Shown here one piece after another: positions 27,219 through 38,120 of a stretch of DNA of 64,000 nt; the first letter of the stretch is position 1, and each line of letters begins with the position of its first letter. Source of the DNA: Buchnera aphidicola (Tetraneura ulmi) (GTDB taxonomy: Bacteria > Pseudomonadota > Gammaproteobacteria > Enterobacterales > Enterobacteriaceae); assembly GCF_964058925.1 (NCBI RefSeq), contig NZ_OZ060366.1:100308-164307 (forward strand), written 5' to 3'. The notes under the pieces were generated by a model that did not search any database, was not told the origin of the DNA, and worked only from the letters and a program-made list of their open reading frames with translations. Position numbers and translations under genes: made by a program.

Positions 27219-28067
27219 ATGGCTACGTATATTGTGGGAGATGTTCATGGTTGTTTTGAAGAACTACAAGTTTTAATAAATATTTCTAATTTTAATCGGG
27301 AAAAAGACACTATTTACTTTACAGGAGATTTAGTTGCAAGAGGCTCCCTTTCTTTGCAAGTACTACAATATGTATATTCTCTTGGAAAATCAGCTAAAAT
27401 AGTATTAGGGAATCATGATTTATATTTGTTATCTGTATATTTTTGCAAAAAAAAATACAATAAGTTGGATAATTTTGATAATTTATTAAAATTTCCAAGA
27501 ATTGATAAATTAATGAATTGGTTAAAAGGTAATCCATTCTTGTATGTTGATAAAGAAAAAAAAATGATTTTATCTCATGCTGGAATACATCCTAAATGGA
27601 ATATTTCTACAGCTTTAAAATGTTCTAAAGAAATAGAAGATGTTTTTTCTACTGATTGTCATGATTTAAATTTTTTAAAATTATTTCCTAATAATGATCA
27701 TTATATTTGGAATAATAATTTAAAATTTCCAGATAGAATTTTTTTTATCATGAATGTTTTTACTAGAATGAGATTTTGTTATGAAAATGATTCAAAATTA
27801 GATTTTTTTTGTAAATCTGATTTAGATAAAAAAAATAATGTTCATTTATATCCATGGTTTAAAGATTTAAATAAAATTGATAAAAAATATAAAATTATTT
27901 TTGGACATTGGTCTTCTTTAAATAAGAAAAGTACAGATATACCAAAAAATGTGATTCCTTTGGATACAGGATGTTGTTGGGGAGGAGAATTGACTATGTA
28001 TAGACTAGAAGATAAATCATATTTTAAAACTCCATGTTTTTCTTTAAAAAAAAATAAATTAAAATAA
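27219..28067 (+). CDS. apaH: diadenosine tetraphosphatase
   Basis: Hydrolyses Ap4A to two ADP and may decap Np4-capped RNA. It is a calcineurin-type phosphoesterase with GDVHGC at the N-terminus, FTGDLVARG, LGNHD, and LSHAGIHPKW. The length is 282 residues against 280. The longest frame starts at a GTG at 27201, but the ATG at 27219 gives MATYIVGDVHG, matching E. coli MATYLIGDVHG. The stop is only 16 bases from the stop of the convergent folA, so the two transcripts must overlap or end inside each other. Confidence 0.95.
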   Translation: MATYIVGDVHGCFEELQVLINISNFNREKDTIYFTGDLVARGSLSLQVLQYVYSLGKSAKIVLGNHDLYLLSVYFCKKKYNKLDNFDNLLKFPRIDKLMNWLKGNPFLYVDKEKKMILSHAGIHPKWNISTALKCSKEIEDVFSTDCHDLNFLKLFPNNDHYIWNNNLKFPDRIFFIMNVFTRMRFCYENDSKLDFFCKSDLDKKNNVHLYPWFKDLNKIDKKYKIIFGHWSSLNKKSTDIPKNVIPLDTGCCWGGELTMYRLEDKSYFKTPCFSLKKNKLK

Positions 28068-28083
28068 ATTAGGAATTATTTTT

Positions 28084-28587
28084 TTATTTTTTTATTTTTT
28101 CTAAAATCTCAAAATTATACTTAAATAGTTTTAAATTGATTAAATTTTTGTATTTTTTATAATATATTCTTTTCCAAAGTAAATTATTATATTTTGGAAA
28201 ATATGTATCTCCTTCAATTTTTTTATTGATATGTGTTAAGTATAATCGATTAGCATATTTTAAACTCTGTTTATATACATTTCCTCCTCCAATAATCATT
28301 ATTTCTTTTTTATTTTTTGCAGCTTGAATAGCTTTAATAAAAGAGTTAACCCAAAAAATATTTTTTGTATTCTTCTTTGTGGTTATATTTCTAGAAATAA
28401 TTATATTTTGTCTCATGGGAAGAGGGTTTTTCAAGGAATCCCAGGTTTTTCTTCCCATGATTATACTTTTATTTATTGTATTTTTTTTAAACCATTTTAG
28501 GTCATTAGGAATAGTATTCCATGGAAGTTTTTTATTTTTTCCAATTACATAATTTCTAGACATTGCTGCAATTATACTAATAAACAT
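28084..28587 (-). CDS. folA: dihydrofolate reductase
   Basis: Reduces dihydrofolate to tetrahydrofolate with NADPH. It has 167 residues against 159. The active-site Asp29 in LPWNTIPNDL corresponds to E. coli Asp27. The NADPH motifs IMGRKTWDSL and MIIGGGNVYKQ are intact, and the C-terminal LTHINKKIEGDTYFP region is typical. AGGATT precedes the ATG at good spacing. The C-terminus is a little longer and Lys-rich. FolC in this window acts on its product. Confidence 0.96.
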   Translation of the reverse strand: MFISIIAAMSRNYVIGKNKKLPWNTIPNDLKWFKKNTINKSIIMGRKTWDSLKNPLPMRQNIIISRNITTKKNTKNIFWVNSFIKAIQAAKNKKEIMIIGGGNVYKQSLKYANRLYLTHINKKIEGDTYFPKYNNLLWKRIYYKKYKNLINLKLFKYNFEILEKIKK

Positions 28588-28657
28588 TTGTTAATCCTTT
28601 AAGAATTTATAAAAAATGTATTAAATATTTAAAAAATTTATAGTTTTTATTATTGTA

Positions 28658-31600
28658 TTAACTATTGGTATTTTTAATTTTTTTATGTAATTCTTGTATT
28701 GAAATAACTGATTTTGTTGGATTATAATTTAGTGCTGTTATCGTCGCTAAAGCTGCATTTATAGTAGAATCATAGTGTATTTTTTGTTTTATAGCTTCAT
28801 AAAAAATTATTTTTGAATCATTTTTATCTTTTTTTATAGAAGTGGTGTTTATTATATAAGAGTATTCACCATTTTTTAAATAATTTTTTACATTAGGACT
28901 AGGTTCTTGAATTTTATTAACTTGTCTAGATGATATTCCATGCTTTTTTAAAGCAATTGATGTTCCTTCGGTAGCGTCTAGTTTGAATCCATAATTTTTC
29001 AATTTAATAGCAATACTTATTATATTTTTTTTATCTGAATCTTGTACTGATAGTAATGCTCTTCCTACTTTTTGTATATTAAATTCTGCTGCTAATATAG
29101 CTTTAGAAAATGCTTCTGAGAAATTTTTTCCAATTCCCATTACTTCTCCAGTAGAACGCATCTCAGGACCTAAAAATGGATTTGCTCCAGGAAATTTATT
29201 AAATGGTAATGTTACTTCTTTTACTGAATAAAATGGAGGATTTATTTCTTTTATATGTTTTTGTTTTTTTAACGATATTCCACACATTACTTTAACAGCA
29301 ATTTTAGCTAGTGGCAATCCAGTAGCTTTAGAAAGAAATGGAATTGTTCTAGATGCTCTTGGATTAACTTCTATTATATATATAATTTTATTTTTAACTG
29401 CAAATTGTATGTTTATTAAACCTTTAATATCTAATTCTAAAGCTATTTTTTTTACTTGTAATCTTATTTCTTGCTTTATTTCATTATCTAATGTATATGT
29501 TGGTAAAGAACATGCCGAATCACCTGAATGAACACCTGCTTGTTCTATATGTTCCATAATTCCTCCAATAAGAACATTATTTCCATCACATATAGCATCT
29601 ACATCAACTTCTATTGCATTTTTTAAATATTGATCTAATAATACAGGAATATTTTTTTTGTAAATTTTTTGTATATTTAAAAAATATTTTTTTAGTTCTT
29701 TTTTATTATAAAGAATTTTCATGTTTTTTCCTCCTAGAACATACGAGGGTCTTGCCATAATTGGGAATTTAATAAATTTAAGTTGTAAAAATGCTTCTTC
29801 TATTGTTTTTACTGTTTTATTTTTTGGTTGTTTTAAATTTAATTTAGTTACTATTGATTGAAATTTGTTTCTATCTTCTGCTTTATCAATTGATTGTGTC
29901 TTAGTCCCAATTATATTTATTCCTTCTTTTTTAAAATATTTAGCTAATTGTAATGGTGTTTGTCCACCACATTGAATAATTATACCTTTTGGTTTTTCTA
30001 TCCTTATTATCTCTAATATATCTTCTAAAGTTATTGGTTCAAAATATAATCTATTAGATATATCATAGTCAGTAGATACTGTTTCAGGATTACAATTTAT
30101 CATTATTGCTTGGTATCCTTCTTCTTGTAAGGATTGAGCTGCATGTACGCAACAATAATCAAATTCAATTCCTTGTCCAATTCTGTTTGGTCCTCCTCCA
30201 AGTATTATAATTTTTTTTTGGTTATTTTCTTCTGGATTAGATTCACATTCTTCTTCCCAAGTAGAATACATGTATGCTGTTTGACTAATAAATTCAGCTG
30301 AACAAGAATCTATTCTTTTATAGACTGGATGTAAATTCAGTTTATATCTTTTTTTTCTAATTTTAGATTCTGTTGTATTCATCAATACAGATATTCTTTT
30401 ATCTGAAAAACCTCTTTTTTTAATATTTTTTAAGAAATTAAAAGTAATATTTTTTAGTTTCATAACTTTTATTTTTTTTTCTATATTTATTAATTCATGA
30501 ATTTGAGTTAAAAACCATTTGTCAATATTAGTAAGACTTGCAATTTCTTGTATAGACATTCCATATCTAAATGCATCAGCTATATACCATATTCTGTTTG
30601 ATCCTGGATTCTTTAATTCGTATTTAATAGTTTTAAAAAAATCTGGAATAGACGAATTTAGTATCGAATCAAATCCATTTTTATTTATTTCTAGACCTCT
30701 AATTGCTTTTTGAATAGATTCTTGAAATGATCTACCTATAGCCATTACTTCTCCAACAGATTTCATTTGAGTTGTTAGTCGATCGTTACACCCAGGAAAT
30801 TTTTCAAAATTAAATCTTGGAATTTTTATTGCTACGTAATCTATAGAAGGTTCAAAGGCTGCGGGCATATTAACCCCAGTTATATCATTTTTTATTTCGT
30901 CTAAAGTATATCCAATAGATAATTTTGCTGAAATTTTTGCAATTGGAAAACCAGTGGCTTTGGATGCTAAAGCAGAAGATCGAGATACTCTTGGGTTCAT
31001 TTCTATAACAATCATTTTTCCATTTTTAGGATTAATTGCAAATTGTACGTTAGCCCCTCCTGATTCAACTCCAATTTCTTTTAGAATATCGATCGAAGCA
31101 TTTCTCATTGTTTGATATTCTTTGTCTGTTAAAGTTTGTGCAGGAGCAATTGTAATAGAATCACCTGTATGTATTCCCATTGGATCAAAATTTTCAATCG
31201 AACAAACTATAATACAATTGCTGTTTTTATCTCTAATAGCTTCCATTTCGTATTCTTTCCATCCAATTAGAGACTCATCGATTAACAGTTCTTGATTTGG
31301 AGAAATATGTAATCCTAATTTACAAATTTTTTCAAATTCTTTTTTGTTGTATGCAATTCCACCACCAGAACCTCCCATTGTAAATGATGGTCTAATAATA
31401 CAAGGTAATCCTATTTTTTCTAAAATTAAATAAGCAGAATCCATATTTTTTGCAATTCCACAACGAGCGGTATTTAAACCAATTTTTTTAATTGATTTCT
31501 CAAATAATCTTCGATTTTCTGCTTTTTCGATAGATTTAATGTTTGTACCTATAATTTCGACGTTGTTTTTTAGTAAAATATTTTTTTTGTATAATTGTAA

Positions 31601-31897
31601 TGCACAATTTAAAGCAGTTTGCCCTCCCATAGTAGGTAGTAAAGCATTTGGTTTTTCTTTTTCAATTATTTTTTCAATAATTTTCCAATGAATAGGTTCA
31701 ATATATGTTTTATTAGAAATATCTGGATCTGTCATTATTGTGGCTGGATTTGAATTGACTAAAATTGTTTCATACCCTTCTTCTTTAATTGCTTTGCAAG
31801 CTTGTGTCCCTGAATAATCGAATTCGCAAGCTTGTCCAATAACTATTGGTCCTGCTCCTAAAATTAAAATTGATTTTATGTCGTTTCGTTTAGGCAT
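28658..31897 (-). CDS. carB: carbamoyl-phosphate synthase large subunit
   Basis: Makes carbamoyl phosphate from ammonia, bicarbonate and two ATP for arginine and pyrimidines. At 1079 residues (1073 in E. coli) it has two homologous ATP-grasp halves: [20 protein letters not shown] opens the first (shown only in part: [10 protein letters not shown]) and [16 protein letters not shown] the second, each with [11 protein letters not shown] or PSYVLGGK nucleotide loops. The last 150 residues form the regulatory domain. Its start ATG overlaps the last eight bases of carA (ATGCCTAA), giving tight coupling. Nothing suggests decay. Confidence 0.97.
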   Translation of the reverse strand: MPKRNDIKSILILGAGPIVIGQACEFDYSGTQACKAIKEEGYETILVNSNPATIMTDPDISNKTYIEPIHWKIIEKIIEKEKPNALLPTMGGQTALNCALQLYKKNILLKNNVEIIGTNIKSIEKAENRRLFEKSIKKIGLNTARCGIAKNMDSAYLILEKIGLPCIIRPSFTMGGSGGGIAYNKKEFEKICKLGLHISPNQELLIDESLIGWKEYEMEAIRDKNSNCIIVCSIENFDPMGIHTGDSITIAPAQTLTDKEYQTMRNASIDILKEIGVESGGANVQFAINPKNGKMIVIEMNPRVSRSSALASKATGFPIAKISAKLSIGYTLDEIKNDITGVNMPAAFEPSIDYVAIKIPRFNFEKFPGCNDRLTTQMKSVGEVMAIGRSFQESIQKAIRGLEINKNGFDSILNSSIPDFFKTIKYELKNPGSNRIWYIADAFRYGMSIQEIASLTNIDKWFLTQIHELINIEKKIKVMKLKNITFNFLKNIKKRGFSDKRISVLMNTTESKIRKKRYKLNLHPVYKRIDSCSAEFISQTAYMYSTWEEECESNPEENNQKKIIILGGGPNRIGQGIEFDYCCVHAAQSLQEEGYQAIMINCNPETVSTDYDISNRLYFEPITLEDILEIIRIEKPKGIIIQCGGQTPLQLAKYFKKEGINIIGTKTQSIDKAEDRNKFQSIVTKLNLKQPKNKTVKTIEEAFLQLKFIKFPIMARPSYVLGGKNMKILYNKKELKKYFLNIQKIYKKNIPVLLDQYLKNAIEVDVDAICDGNNVLIGGIMEHIEQAGVHSGDSACSLPTYTLDNEIKQEIRLQVKKIALELDIKGLINIQFAVKNKIIYIIEVNPRASRTIPFLSKATGLPLAKIAVKVMCGISLKKQKHIKEINPPFYSVKEVTLPFNKFPGANPFLGPEMRSTGEVMGIGKNFSEAFSKAILAAEFNIQKVGRALLSVQDSDKKNIISIAIKLKNYGFKLDATEGTSIALKKHGISSRQVNKIQEPSPNVKNYLKNGEYSYIINTTSIKKDKNDSKIIFYEAIKQKIHYDSTINAALATITALNYNPTKSVISIQELHKKIKNTNS

Positions 31898-33047
31898 TTA
31901 TTTTTTTCTCATTTTTTTTAAGAGTATTTTTTTTATATTTTTTCATCAATTTAATAAAAGAATTAAATAAAGATGATGCATCATGAGGTCCAGGACTAGA
32001 TTCGGGATGACCTTGAAAACTTAAAACTGGTTTATCAGATCTAGACAGTCCTTGAATACTATTATCAAATAATGATTTGTGTGTGATTAATAGTTGCTCT
32101 GGAATATTTTTGTAATCTACAGTAAATCCGTGATTTTGTGATGTTATTATTACTTTTTTTGTTTTTATATCTTGTACTGGATGATTACTTCCATGATGAC
32201 CAAATTTCATTTTTTTGATTTTTGCTCCACTAGATAACGCAAGTAATTGATGCCCAAAACAAATTCCAAACATAGGTATATTAGTTTTTAGAAATAACTG
32301 AATGGAATTTATTGAATCTTTGCATAATCTTGGATCTCCTGGACCATTTGAAAAAAAGATTCCGTCAGGTTTTAGTTTTAATACATAATTAGCATTTGTT
32401 TCTGCTGGAACAACTGTTAGATTGCAATTTTTTAACTGTAACATTTTTAATATATTTTTTTTAATTCCATAATCATAAACAACAACGTTGAATTTTTCTT
32501 TTATTTTTTTACAAGAATTTGTATTCCAATGATATATTTTCTTTGTAGTAACTTTTTTAGTTAGATCTGTTTTTTTTATTGTTGAAAAATTTTTTGCTTT
32601 TGTAAGACAGAAATTGTAATAATTATAAATATTATTTTTTTTAGTTGCAAAAATACATCCATTTTTAGATCCTGAATTTCTAAGAATATGAGTTAGTTTT
32701 CTAGTATCAATATCAGAAATTGCAATAATTTTATTTTTTTTTAAATATTGATCTAAATTTTCTTGAGATTTATAATTGCTAGAACAAAGAGAAAGATTCC
32801 TTAAAATAATTCCTTTAACATGTATTTTTTCAGATTCATAATCATCATTATTAATTCCAACATTTCCAATATTGGGGTAAGTAAAAGTTATTATTTGTTC
32901 AGCATATGATGGATCTGTAAGAATTTCTTGATATCCTGTCATAGAAGTATTAAAAACTACTTCTCCTACAGATTTTCCTGTTGAACCTATTGATATACCA
33001 TAAAACACGGATCCATCTTCTAAAACTAACATTCCAGATTTGTTCAA
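31890..33047 (-). CDS. carA: carbamoyl-phosphate synthase small subunit
   Basis: Glutaminase subunit that supplies ammonia to CarB. The triad is intact: the nucleophile Cys263 in FGICFGHQ and His347-x-Glu349 in FQGHPES. The N-terminal half has the usual small-subunit fold ([21 protein letters not shown]). I chose TTG at 33047: it gives [12 protein letters not shown], the same spacing as E. coli MIKSALLVLEDG, and a GGAG at 33057-33054 precedes it by six bases. The longer frame begins at a TTG at 33059 that overlaps this Shine-Dalgarno. The length is 385 residues against 382. Confidence 0.95.
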   Translation of the reverse strand: MNKSGMLVLEDGSVFYGISIGSTGKSVGEVVFNTSMTGYQEILTDPSYAEQIITFTYPNIGNVGINNDDYESEKIHVKGIILRNLSLCSSNYKSQENLDQYLKKNKIIAISDIDTRKLTHILRNSGSKNGCIFATKKNNIYNYYNFCLTKAKNFSTIKKTDLTKKVTTKKIYHWNTNSCKKIKEKFNVVVYDYGIKKNILKMLQLKNCNLTVVPAETNANYVLKLKPDGIFFSNGPGDPRLCKDSINSIQLFLKTNIPMFGICFGHQLLALSSGAKIKKMKFGHHGSNHPVQDIKTKKVIITSQNHGFTVDYKNIPEQLLITHKSLFDNSIQGLSRSDKPVLSFQGHPESSPGPHDASSLFNSFIKLMKKYKKNTLKKNEKKINA

Positions 33048-33071
33048 AGTTTTCTCCAATGTATATAAAGT

Positions 33072-33100
33072 ATTATATAATTTGAATAGAATAGTTTAAA
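33072..33100 (-). promoter_or_regulatory. probable carAB promoter
   Basis: On the minus strand TTTAAA (33100-33095), a 17-base spacer and a perfect TATAAT (33077-33072) lie just upstream of carA, predicting a leader of under 20 bases. No arginine-operator-like palindrome is visible next to it. Confidence 0.45.
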
Positions 33101-33168
33101 TATTTTTAGATTTTTTAATTTGATCTATTTATTTAAAACAAATTTATAATTTTATAAAATTTAATATT

Positions 33169-33948
33169 TTATTTTATATCTAACACTTCTTGCATATTAA
33201 ATAACCCAGTTTTTTTTGATTGTAACCAAATAGCTGCATCTATTGCTCCATTTGCGAAAATTTTTCTGTTTATAGATTTATGAGTAATTTCTAAATATTC
33301 CCCTAAAAATGAAAAAAAAATGCTGTGTTCACCACTAATATCTCCCATTCTAATAGATGAAATATCGATATTTTTTATTTCTTGATATTTTTTATAAAAT
33401 GTTTCATTTATTACTTTTTTTAAAGTAAGAGCTGTTCCCGAAGGAGAATCTATTTTCTTATTGTGATGATATTCAATTATTTTTACTTCAGATTTTTTTC
33501 CAATAATTTTTGTGATATCTTTAATGATTTTAATTAATATGTTAATTCCTGTACTAAAATTAGAAGATAATACGACACCTATTTCTTTAGAAACGTTTTT
33601 TATTTTTAGTTCTTCTTTTTTATTAAAACCAGTGGTGCCAATAACAATTTTTTTTTTATTTTTTTTACAAAAATCAATGTATTCCATAGTTTTTTTTGGA
33701 TGAGTAAAATCTATTAATACATCAAAATTTTTTTTAGATAGTTCAAAATCAGAACAAATATTAATATTAGTTGAATCTAATTTAAGAATATTTCTAATAT
33801 CTTTTCCTATGTATTTTTTGTTTCTAGATGATATGACTGTTGTTAAAATAGCTTTTGAATTATAGTTATTTATTAGTTGTTTAATTAATATTCTTCCCAT
33901 TCTACCCAATGCGCCTGATATAGCAATTTTTATTATTTTATTATTCAT
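33169..33948 (-). CDS. dapB: 4-hydroxy-tetrahydrodipicolinate reductase
   Basis: Reduces the DapA product on the path to diaminopimelate and lysine. It has 259 residues against 273. The Rossmann loop is SGALGRMG (11-18), the nicotinamide region VIGTTGF follows, and the catalytic segment EYHHNKKIDSPSGTAL holds the acid His and the Lys. Some loops are shorter than in E. coli. The ATG has no clear Shine-Dalgarno. ispH, which lies upstream in Buchnera relatives, is missing, leaving a 222-bp spacer to lspA. Confidence 0.96.
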   Translation of the reverse strand: MNNKIIKIAISGALGRMGRILIKQLINNYNSKAILTTVISSRNKKYIGKDIRNILKLDSTNINICSDFELSKKNFDVLIDFTHPKKTMEYIDFCKKNKKKIVIGTTGFNKKEELKIKNVSKEIGVVLSSNFSTGINILIKIIKDITKIIGKKSEVKIIEYHHNKKIDSPSGTALTLKKVINETFYKKYQEIKNIDISSIRMGDISGEHSIFFSFLGEYLEITHKSINRKIFANGAIDAAIWLQSKKTGLFNMQEVLDIK

Positions 33949-34029
33949 AATATTATAATTTCACAATTTATAGGTTGTTTATTAGTAGATAATAATTAAT
34001 ATTTTTATAAAAATATTAAAAAAAATGTT

Positions 34030-34045
34030 TTCTTATTTATAAGAA
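34030..34045 (-). terminator. possible terminator of the ileS-lspA transcript
   Basis: TTCTTAT and ATAAGAA pair around a two-base loop. On the minus strand the hairpin is followed within four bases by a long T run, as expected for a terminator after lspA. The stem has little GC, so confidence is moderate. Confidence 0.4.
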
Positions 34046-34108
34046 GTTTTTTTGTTTTTTTACAAGTTGGTTTATTTAATTATTTTGATTTTTTTTGGAT
34101 TAGTTATA

Positions 34109-34126
34109 GTACAATTTTAATTGTAC
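34109..34126. repeat. GTACAATT inverted repeat
   Basis: GTACAATT and AATTGTAC are exact reverse complements two bases apart, in the spacer where ispH would lie. No T run follows on the minus strand, so it is not an obvious terminator for lspA. Its role is unknown. Confidence 0.45.
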
Positions 34127-34170
34127 AATATTTTTTTATTTAATTTAAATAGTAGGTGATTGTTTCTTTT

Positions 34171-34608
34171 TTATTTTTTTATATTCTTTTCAAATAAGAT
34201 GCATAACATTCCAAAAAAAATACTAATATCTGAAATATTAAAATTTGGAAAATGAAATTTATATATTTTAAAATCAATAAAATCTGTTATATATCCATAA
34301 TGGATTCTATCTATTAGATTTCCAATTGCTCCACTTATTATCAATAAGTCATAGATTTTTATAGTATTTTTTTTATTTAAATAAAGAATATATATTGCAC
34401 ATATAATAAAGTTTAAAGCAAATAAATATTTTTTTTGTTGTGATAACGTTCCAAATACAATTCCATAATTATGAACATTTGAAATATTTAGAATTGATAT
34501 AATATGTTTATTTTGGTTTAATTCAATGTTTTCGTTTATCCATTTTTTTGTTAAATAATCAAATAGAATTATTATATAATAAACTAAAAAGATTTTTATT
34601 TTTTTCAT
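34171..34608 (-). CDS. lspA: prolipoprotein signal peptidase
   Basis: Inner-membrane aspartyl protease that removes signal peptides from diacylated prolipoproteins. It has 145 residues against 164. Four membrane segments are seen at about 4-20, 60-78, 85-100 and 125-142. The catalytic pair is Asp100 in GNLIDR and Asp127 in NISDISI, and NYGIVFG matches the conserved NxGxxF loop. It starts only 12 bases after the ileS stop and is in the same operon. It implies that at least some lipoproteins are still processed. Confidence 0.94.
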   Translation of the reverse strand: MKKIKIFLVYYIIILFDYLTKKWINENIELNQNKHIISILNISNVHNYGIVFGTLSQQKKYLFALNFIICAIYILYLNKKNTIKIYDLLIISGAIGNLIDRIHYGYITDFIDFKIYKFHFPNFNISDISIFFGMLCILFEKNIKK

Positions 34609-34620
34609 TTTTTTATTTTT

Positions 34621-37452
34621 TTAGAAAAAGAATCTGTTTTCTCCGTTTCCTTTTGTATTTAAAATGCATCTAGGACAGATTTCTTGTTTTATTGTATTTT
34701 TAAATAAATTAGAAATTTGATTTGAATAGTAATGCCAACATCGTGGACATTTTTCTCCTTTTATTTTTTTGATTTTAATTTTTAGTCCATTTATTTTTTT
34801 ATTTTCAATTATTTCTACAGGTGCTTCATTATATTCTTTAATTTTTACAGAAGAAGTTAAAAATATAAATTTTAGTTCTTTTTTTGTTATTGAAAGAATT
34901 TTAAAAAGTTTTTTTTCAACGTATAATGTTAAATTCAATTCTAAAGAATTTTTTATTATTTTTTTCTTTTTATAAGAATCTAGAATTTTATTTATTTCAT
35001 GTCGAATTTTTATTAAAGAATTCCATTCTTGTGTTTTTATCTTTTCTTTATCAGATAAAAAGAATAAATTTGTATACCATTCTTGAATAAAAATACAACC
35101 ATCATCATTAATATTATCGATTCTAGATAAATAATTCCAAATTTCATCTGCTGTAAAGGATAATATTGGTGCTATCCATCGGACTAGGGATTGTAAAATA
35201 TGATAAAAACTCGTTTGACAACTTTTGTATGAATTACTAGTTTTTTTAGTTGTATATTGTCTATCTTTTGTTATTTCAAAATAAAAAGAACTAAGTGTAA
35301 TTGAACAAAATTTAGTTATTTTTTGTACGATTTCGTGAAATTTATATTTTGAATATAAAAATATTATTTTTTTTTGTGTTTTTTTTGTTTTGTCAATTAT
35401 CCATTTGTCTATAAATATCATTTTAGATGGACAAATTAGATCTTTTTTGGGATTAAAATTATTTAAATTAGACAAAAGAAATCTTGATGTATTTCTAATT
35501 TTTTTATATATTTCAGAAAGTTGTTGAATAATTTTTTCTGAGATCGAAATATCATTGGTATAATCAATAGAAGCTACCCATAAACGTAATACGTCAGCAC
35601 CTAGATTTTTTATAATTTTTTTTGGACTTATTGTGTTTCCTTCTGATTTTGACATTTTTTTTCCTGCTTGATCCACAACAAAACCATGTGTTAAAACAGA
35701 ATAGTAAGGTGCCGTATTTTCTATAGCACAAAAAATCATCAATGATGACATGAACCAACCTCTATGTTGATCAGAACCTTCTAAATAAATATCCGCATGT
35801 TTTCTATTTAAAAACTCTTTTCTATTTAAAATAGAAAATTGGCTGCATCCAGATTCAAACCAAACGTCTAAAATATCATTATTTTTAACATAATCATGAT
35901 ATTTTTTTCCTAGTAATTCTTTAGGATCTAGTTCCCACCAAGCTTCAATTCCTTTTTCTTCTACTAATAGTGCTATTTTTTTTATTAATTCAAAAGTATT
36001 TGGATGAATATTTTTGGTTTCTTTATGTATAAATAGTGGAATAGGAACCCCCCATGTTCTTTGTCTAGATATACACCAATCTGGTCTGTTATTTAACATT
36101 GAATTAAATCTTGATTGTGCTTTTTTTGGTATCCAAGAAACATTTTTAATAGATTTAATTGACGTTGATAGTAGTTCTTTTTTTTTCATACTAATAAATA
36201 ATTGAGGGGTTGCTCTATAAATAATTGGTTTTTTATGTCTCCAACAATGCTGATAATTATGTTCTATGAGATCTATTTTTAATAAATTTTTATCAAGTAA
36301 AGAAAATATTATTTTTTCTACTTTGTTTATTTTAATTCCATCAATTTTAGGATGTATGTTTTTTTTATATTGTCCATTAGAATTAACTAAATGGATTGTA
36401 GTAATAGAATATTTTTTACTTGCAATATAGTCTTCTATTCCATGATCCGGTGCTGTGTGTACTAGACCGGTACCAATTTCTTCGGTTACATGATTAGATA
36501 AAATAATAGGTATTGTATAATTTAGAAAAGGATGTTTAAATTTTATTAATTCAAGTTTTTTCCCTACTATTTCGCTTATTATTTTGTAATTTTGAATATT
36601 TATTTTTTGTATTGTTTTATTGGTTGTATTTTTTGAAATAATATAAAGAAAATGTTTAGTTTCTATCAATTGATAACAATTTTTAGAATTTATTGATATT
36701 GCTCTACTAGCAGGTAGAGTCCAAGGAGTTGTAGTCCATATTATTGCATATATCTTTTTCTTGCTTTTAATATTGAATTTTTTTTTAAGTTCATGATCGT
36801 TCTTTGCTTGGACTCGAAAAAATATTGAGTATGTTTTCTTTTTTAAATATTCTGTTTCAGCATCAGAAAGTGAAGATTCACACTTAGTACACCAAGGTAC
36901 AGGTTTTAATTCTTGATATACATGACCTTTTTGTATAATTTTTCCTATTGATTCTATAATTTTTGATTCTGATGCTTTATTCATAGTTAAATATGGATTT
37001 TTCCAATCTGCTAATACTCCTAATCTAATGAATTCTTTTTTTTGAATTTTAACTTGAGTAGATGCATATTTTCTACAGAGTTCTCTAAATTTTTTTTTAG
37101 ATACGTTTATTCCAGGTTTCCCTACTTTTTTTTCGATTTGTTGTTCAATAGGAAGTCCGTGACAATCCCAAGTAGGAATATATGGAGCGTTATATCCACT
37201 CATATTTTTAGATTTTATTATTATATCTTTTAAAATTTTATTAACGGCATGTCCTATATGAATGTTTCCATTTGCATATGGAGGACCATCTTGTAGAAAA
37301 AAGATTGGTTTATTTTTTTTATTTTTCCTAATTTTTTCGTATAAATTAGTATCTTTCCATTTTTTTATTGTTTCTTTTTCTTTTTTTGGTAAATTTCCTT
37401 TCATAGGAAATTTAGTTTTTGGAAGGTTTAAAGTAAATTTATAATTTTTCAT
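34621..37452 (-). CDS. ileS: isoleucyl-tRNA synthetase
   Basis: Charges tRNA-Ile; 943 residues against 938. HIGH appears as HIGH at 65-68 and KMSKS is intact in the KKMSKSEGN stretch. The CP1 editing domain keeps TTTPWTLP and the catalytic region GTGLVHTAPDHGIEDY, so hydrolysis of Val-tRNA-Ile should work. This contrasts with the ThrRS and PheRS of this window. The C-terminal zinc knuckle CPRCWHY...CPRC is intact. The gene is first in ileS-lspA. ribF, which precedes ileS in E. coli and in Buchnera, is absent. Confidence 0.97.
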   Translation of the reverse strand: MKNYKFTLNLPKTKFPMKGNLPKKEKETIKKWKDTNLYEKIRKNKKNKPIFFLQDGPPYANGNIHIGHAVNKILKDIIIKSKNMSGYNAPYIPTWDCHGLPIEQQIEKKVGKPGINVSKKKFRELCRKYASTQVKIQKKEFIRLGVLADWKNPYLTMNKASESKIIESIGKIIQKGHVYQELKPVPWCTKCESSLSDAETEYLKKKTYSIFFRVQAKNDHELKKKFNIKSKKKIYAIIWTTTPWTLPASRAISINSKNCYQLIETKHFLYIISKNTTNKTIQKINIQNYKIISEIVGKKLELIKFKHPFLNYTIPIILSNHVTEEIGTGLVHTAPDHGIEDYIASKKYSITTIHLVNSNGQYKKNIHPKIDGIKINKVEKIIFSLLDKNLLKIDLIEHNYQHCWRHKKPIIYRATPQLFISMKKKELLSTSIKSIKNVSWIPKKAQSRFNSMLNNRPDWCISRQRTWGVPIPLFIHKETKNIHPNTFELIKKIALLVEEKGIEAWWELDPKELLGKKYHDYVKNNDILDVWFESGCSQFSILNRKEFLNRKHADIYLEGSDQHRGWFMSSLMIFCAIENTAPYYSVLTHGFVVDQAGKKMSKSEGNTISPKKIIKNLGADVLRLWVASIDYTNDISISEKIIQQLSEIYKKIRNTSRFLLSNLNNFNPKKDLICPSKMIFIDKWIIDKTKKTQKKIIFLYSKYKFHEIVQKITKFCSITLSSFYFEITKDRQYTTKKTSNSYKSCQTSFYHILQSLVRWIAPILSFTADEIWNYLSRIDNINDDGCIFIQEWYTNLFFLSDKEKIKTQEWNSLIKIRHEINKILDSYKKKKIIKNSLELNLTLYVEKKLFKILSITKKELKFIFLTSSVKIKEYNEAPVEIIENKKINGLKIKIKKIKGEKCPRCWHYYSNQISNLFKNTIKQEICPRCILNTKGNGENRFFF

Positions 37453-37797
37453 TTTTTTTCTCTGTATAAATATTTTTATTTTTTTTAGAATTTTTAATAT
37501 ATTAATATAAAAAAATTTTATAAAAATATAATGAATAATTTCATAAATGTATAAATTAATTGAGTGTTAATTTATTAATTAAGTGTATTCTAAAAATAAT
37601 AGTGTATTCTAAAAATAATAATCAATGAATATAAATTTATGAAATAAAATGATTGCATGTATTTTTTTATAAAAAATCATTTTTTTCTTTTACAAAATTT
37701 TTTATAAAATTTTTAAAAATTATAAAATTGATGTTTTTATTAATAATACTTTTTATTATAAATTTTACAAATTATTTATTCATACAAAGGTTTTAAT
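37453..37797. other. spacer between divergent ileS and rpsT where ribF is missing
   Basis: A 345-bp AT-rich region with no reading frame. In E. coli ribF lies between rpsT and ileS. I find no remnant of the FAD synthetase. It contains the tandem 19-bp duplication listed separately and must carry the divergent promoters. Confidence 0.6.
37582..37619 (+). repeat. tandem 19-bp duplication
   Basis: The unit AGTGTATTCTAAAAATAAT occurs twice, head to tail and without mismatch, at 37582-37600 and 37601-37619. Perfect identity suggests a recent slippage duplication. A VNTR-type marker between strains is possible. Confidence 0.9.
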
Positions 37798-38061
37798 ATG
37801 GCTAATATAAAATCCTCAAAAAGAGATGCAATAAAGTCTAGAAAGAAAAGAACAGAAAATATAAAAAAAAGATCTATGATTAAAAATATTATGAAAAAAG
37901 TACATTTAGAAATAATTAACGGAAAAAAGAAAGAAGCTGAAATTGTGTTTCGAAAAATGCAATCTGTTTTAGATCGATTTGCAACAAGGGGAATAATACA
38001 TAAAAACAAAGCTGCTAGACATAAAAAAAATTTTTCCTTAAAACTTAAAAAGTTAGCATAA
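37798..38061 (+). CDS. rpsT: 30S ribosomal protein bS20
   Basis: Primary 16S rRNA-binding protein, 87 residues like E. coli. It starts MANIKSSKRDAIKSRKKR (MANIKSAKKRAIQSEKAR in E. coli) and consists of helical, Lys-rich sequence ending KAARHKKNFSLKLKKL. AAGG precedes the ATG. A strong hairpin terminator lies 60 bases downstream, shared with the convergent dnaJ. Confidence 0.97.
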   Translation: MANIKSSKRDAIKSRKKRTENIKKRSMIKNIMKKVHLEIINGKKKEAEIVFRKMQSVLDRFATRGIIHKNKAARHKKNFSLKLKKLA

Positions 38062-38120
38062 TAATTTTTTATTAAACTGAATAAAATTCATACATAATTA
38101 AATATGTAGAAAACAATAGG

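Noticed and set aside
34109-34126. GTACAATT repeat as a terminator of lspA
   Set aside because: No T run follows on the minus strand; a better candidate lies at 34030-34045.
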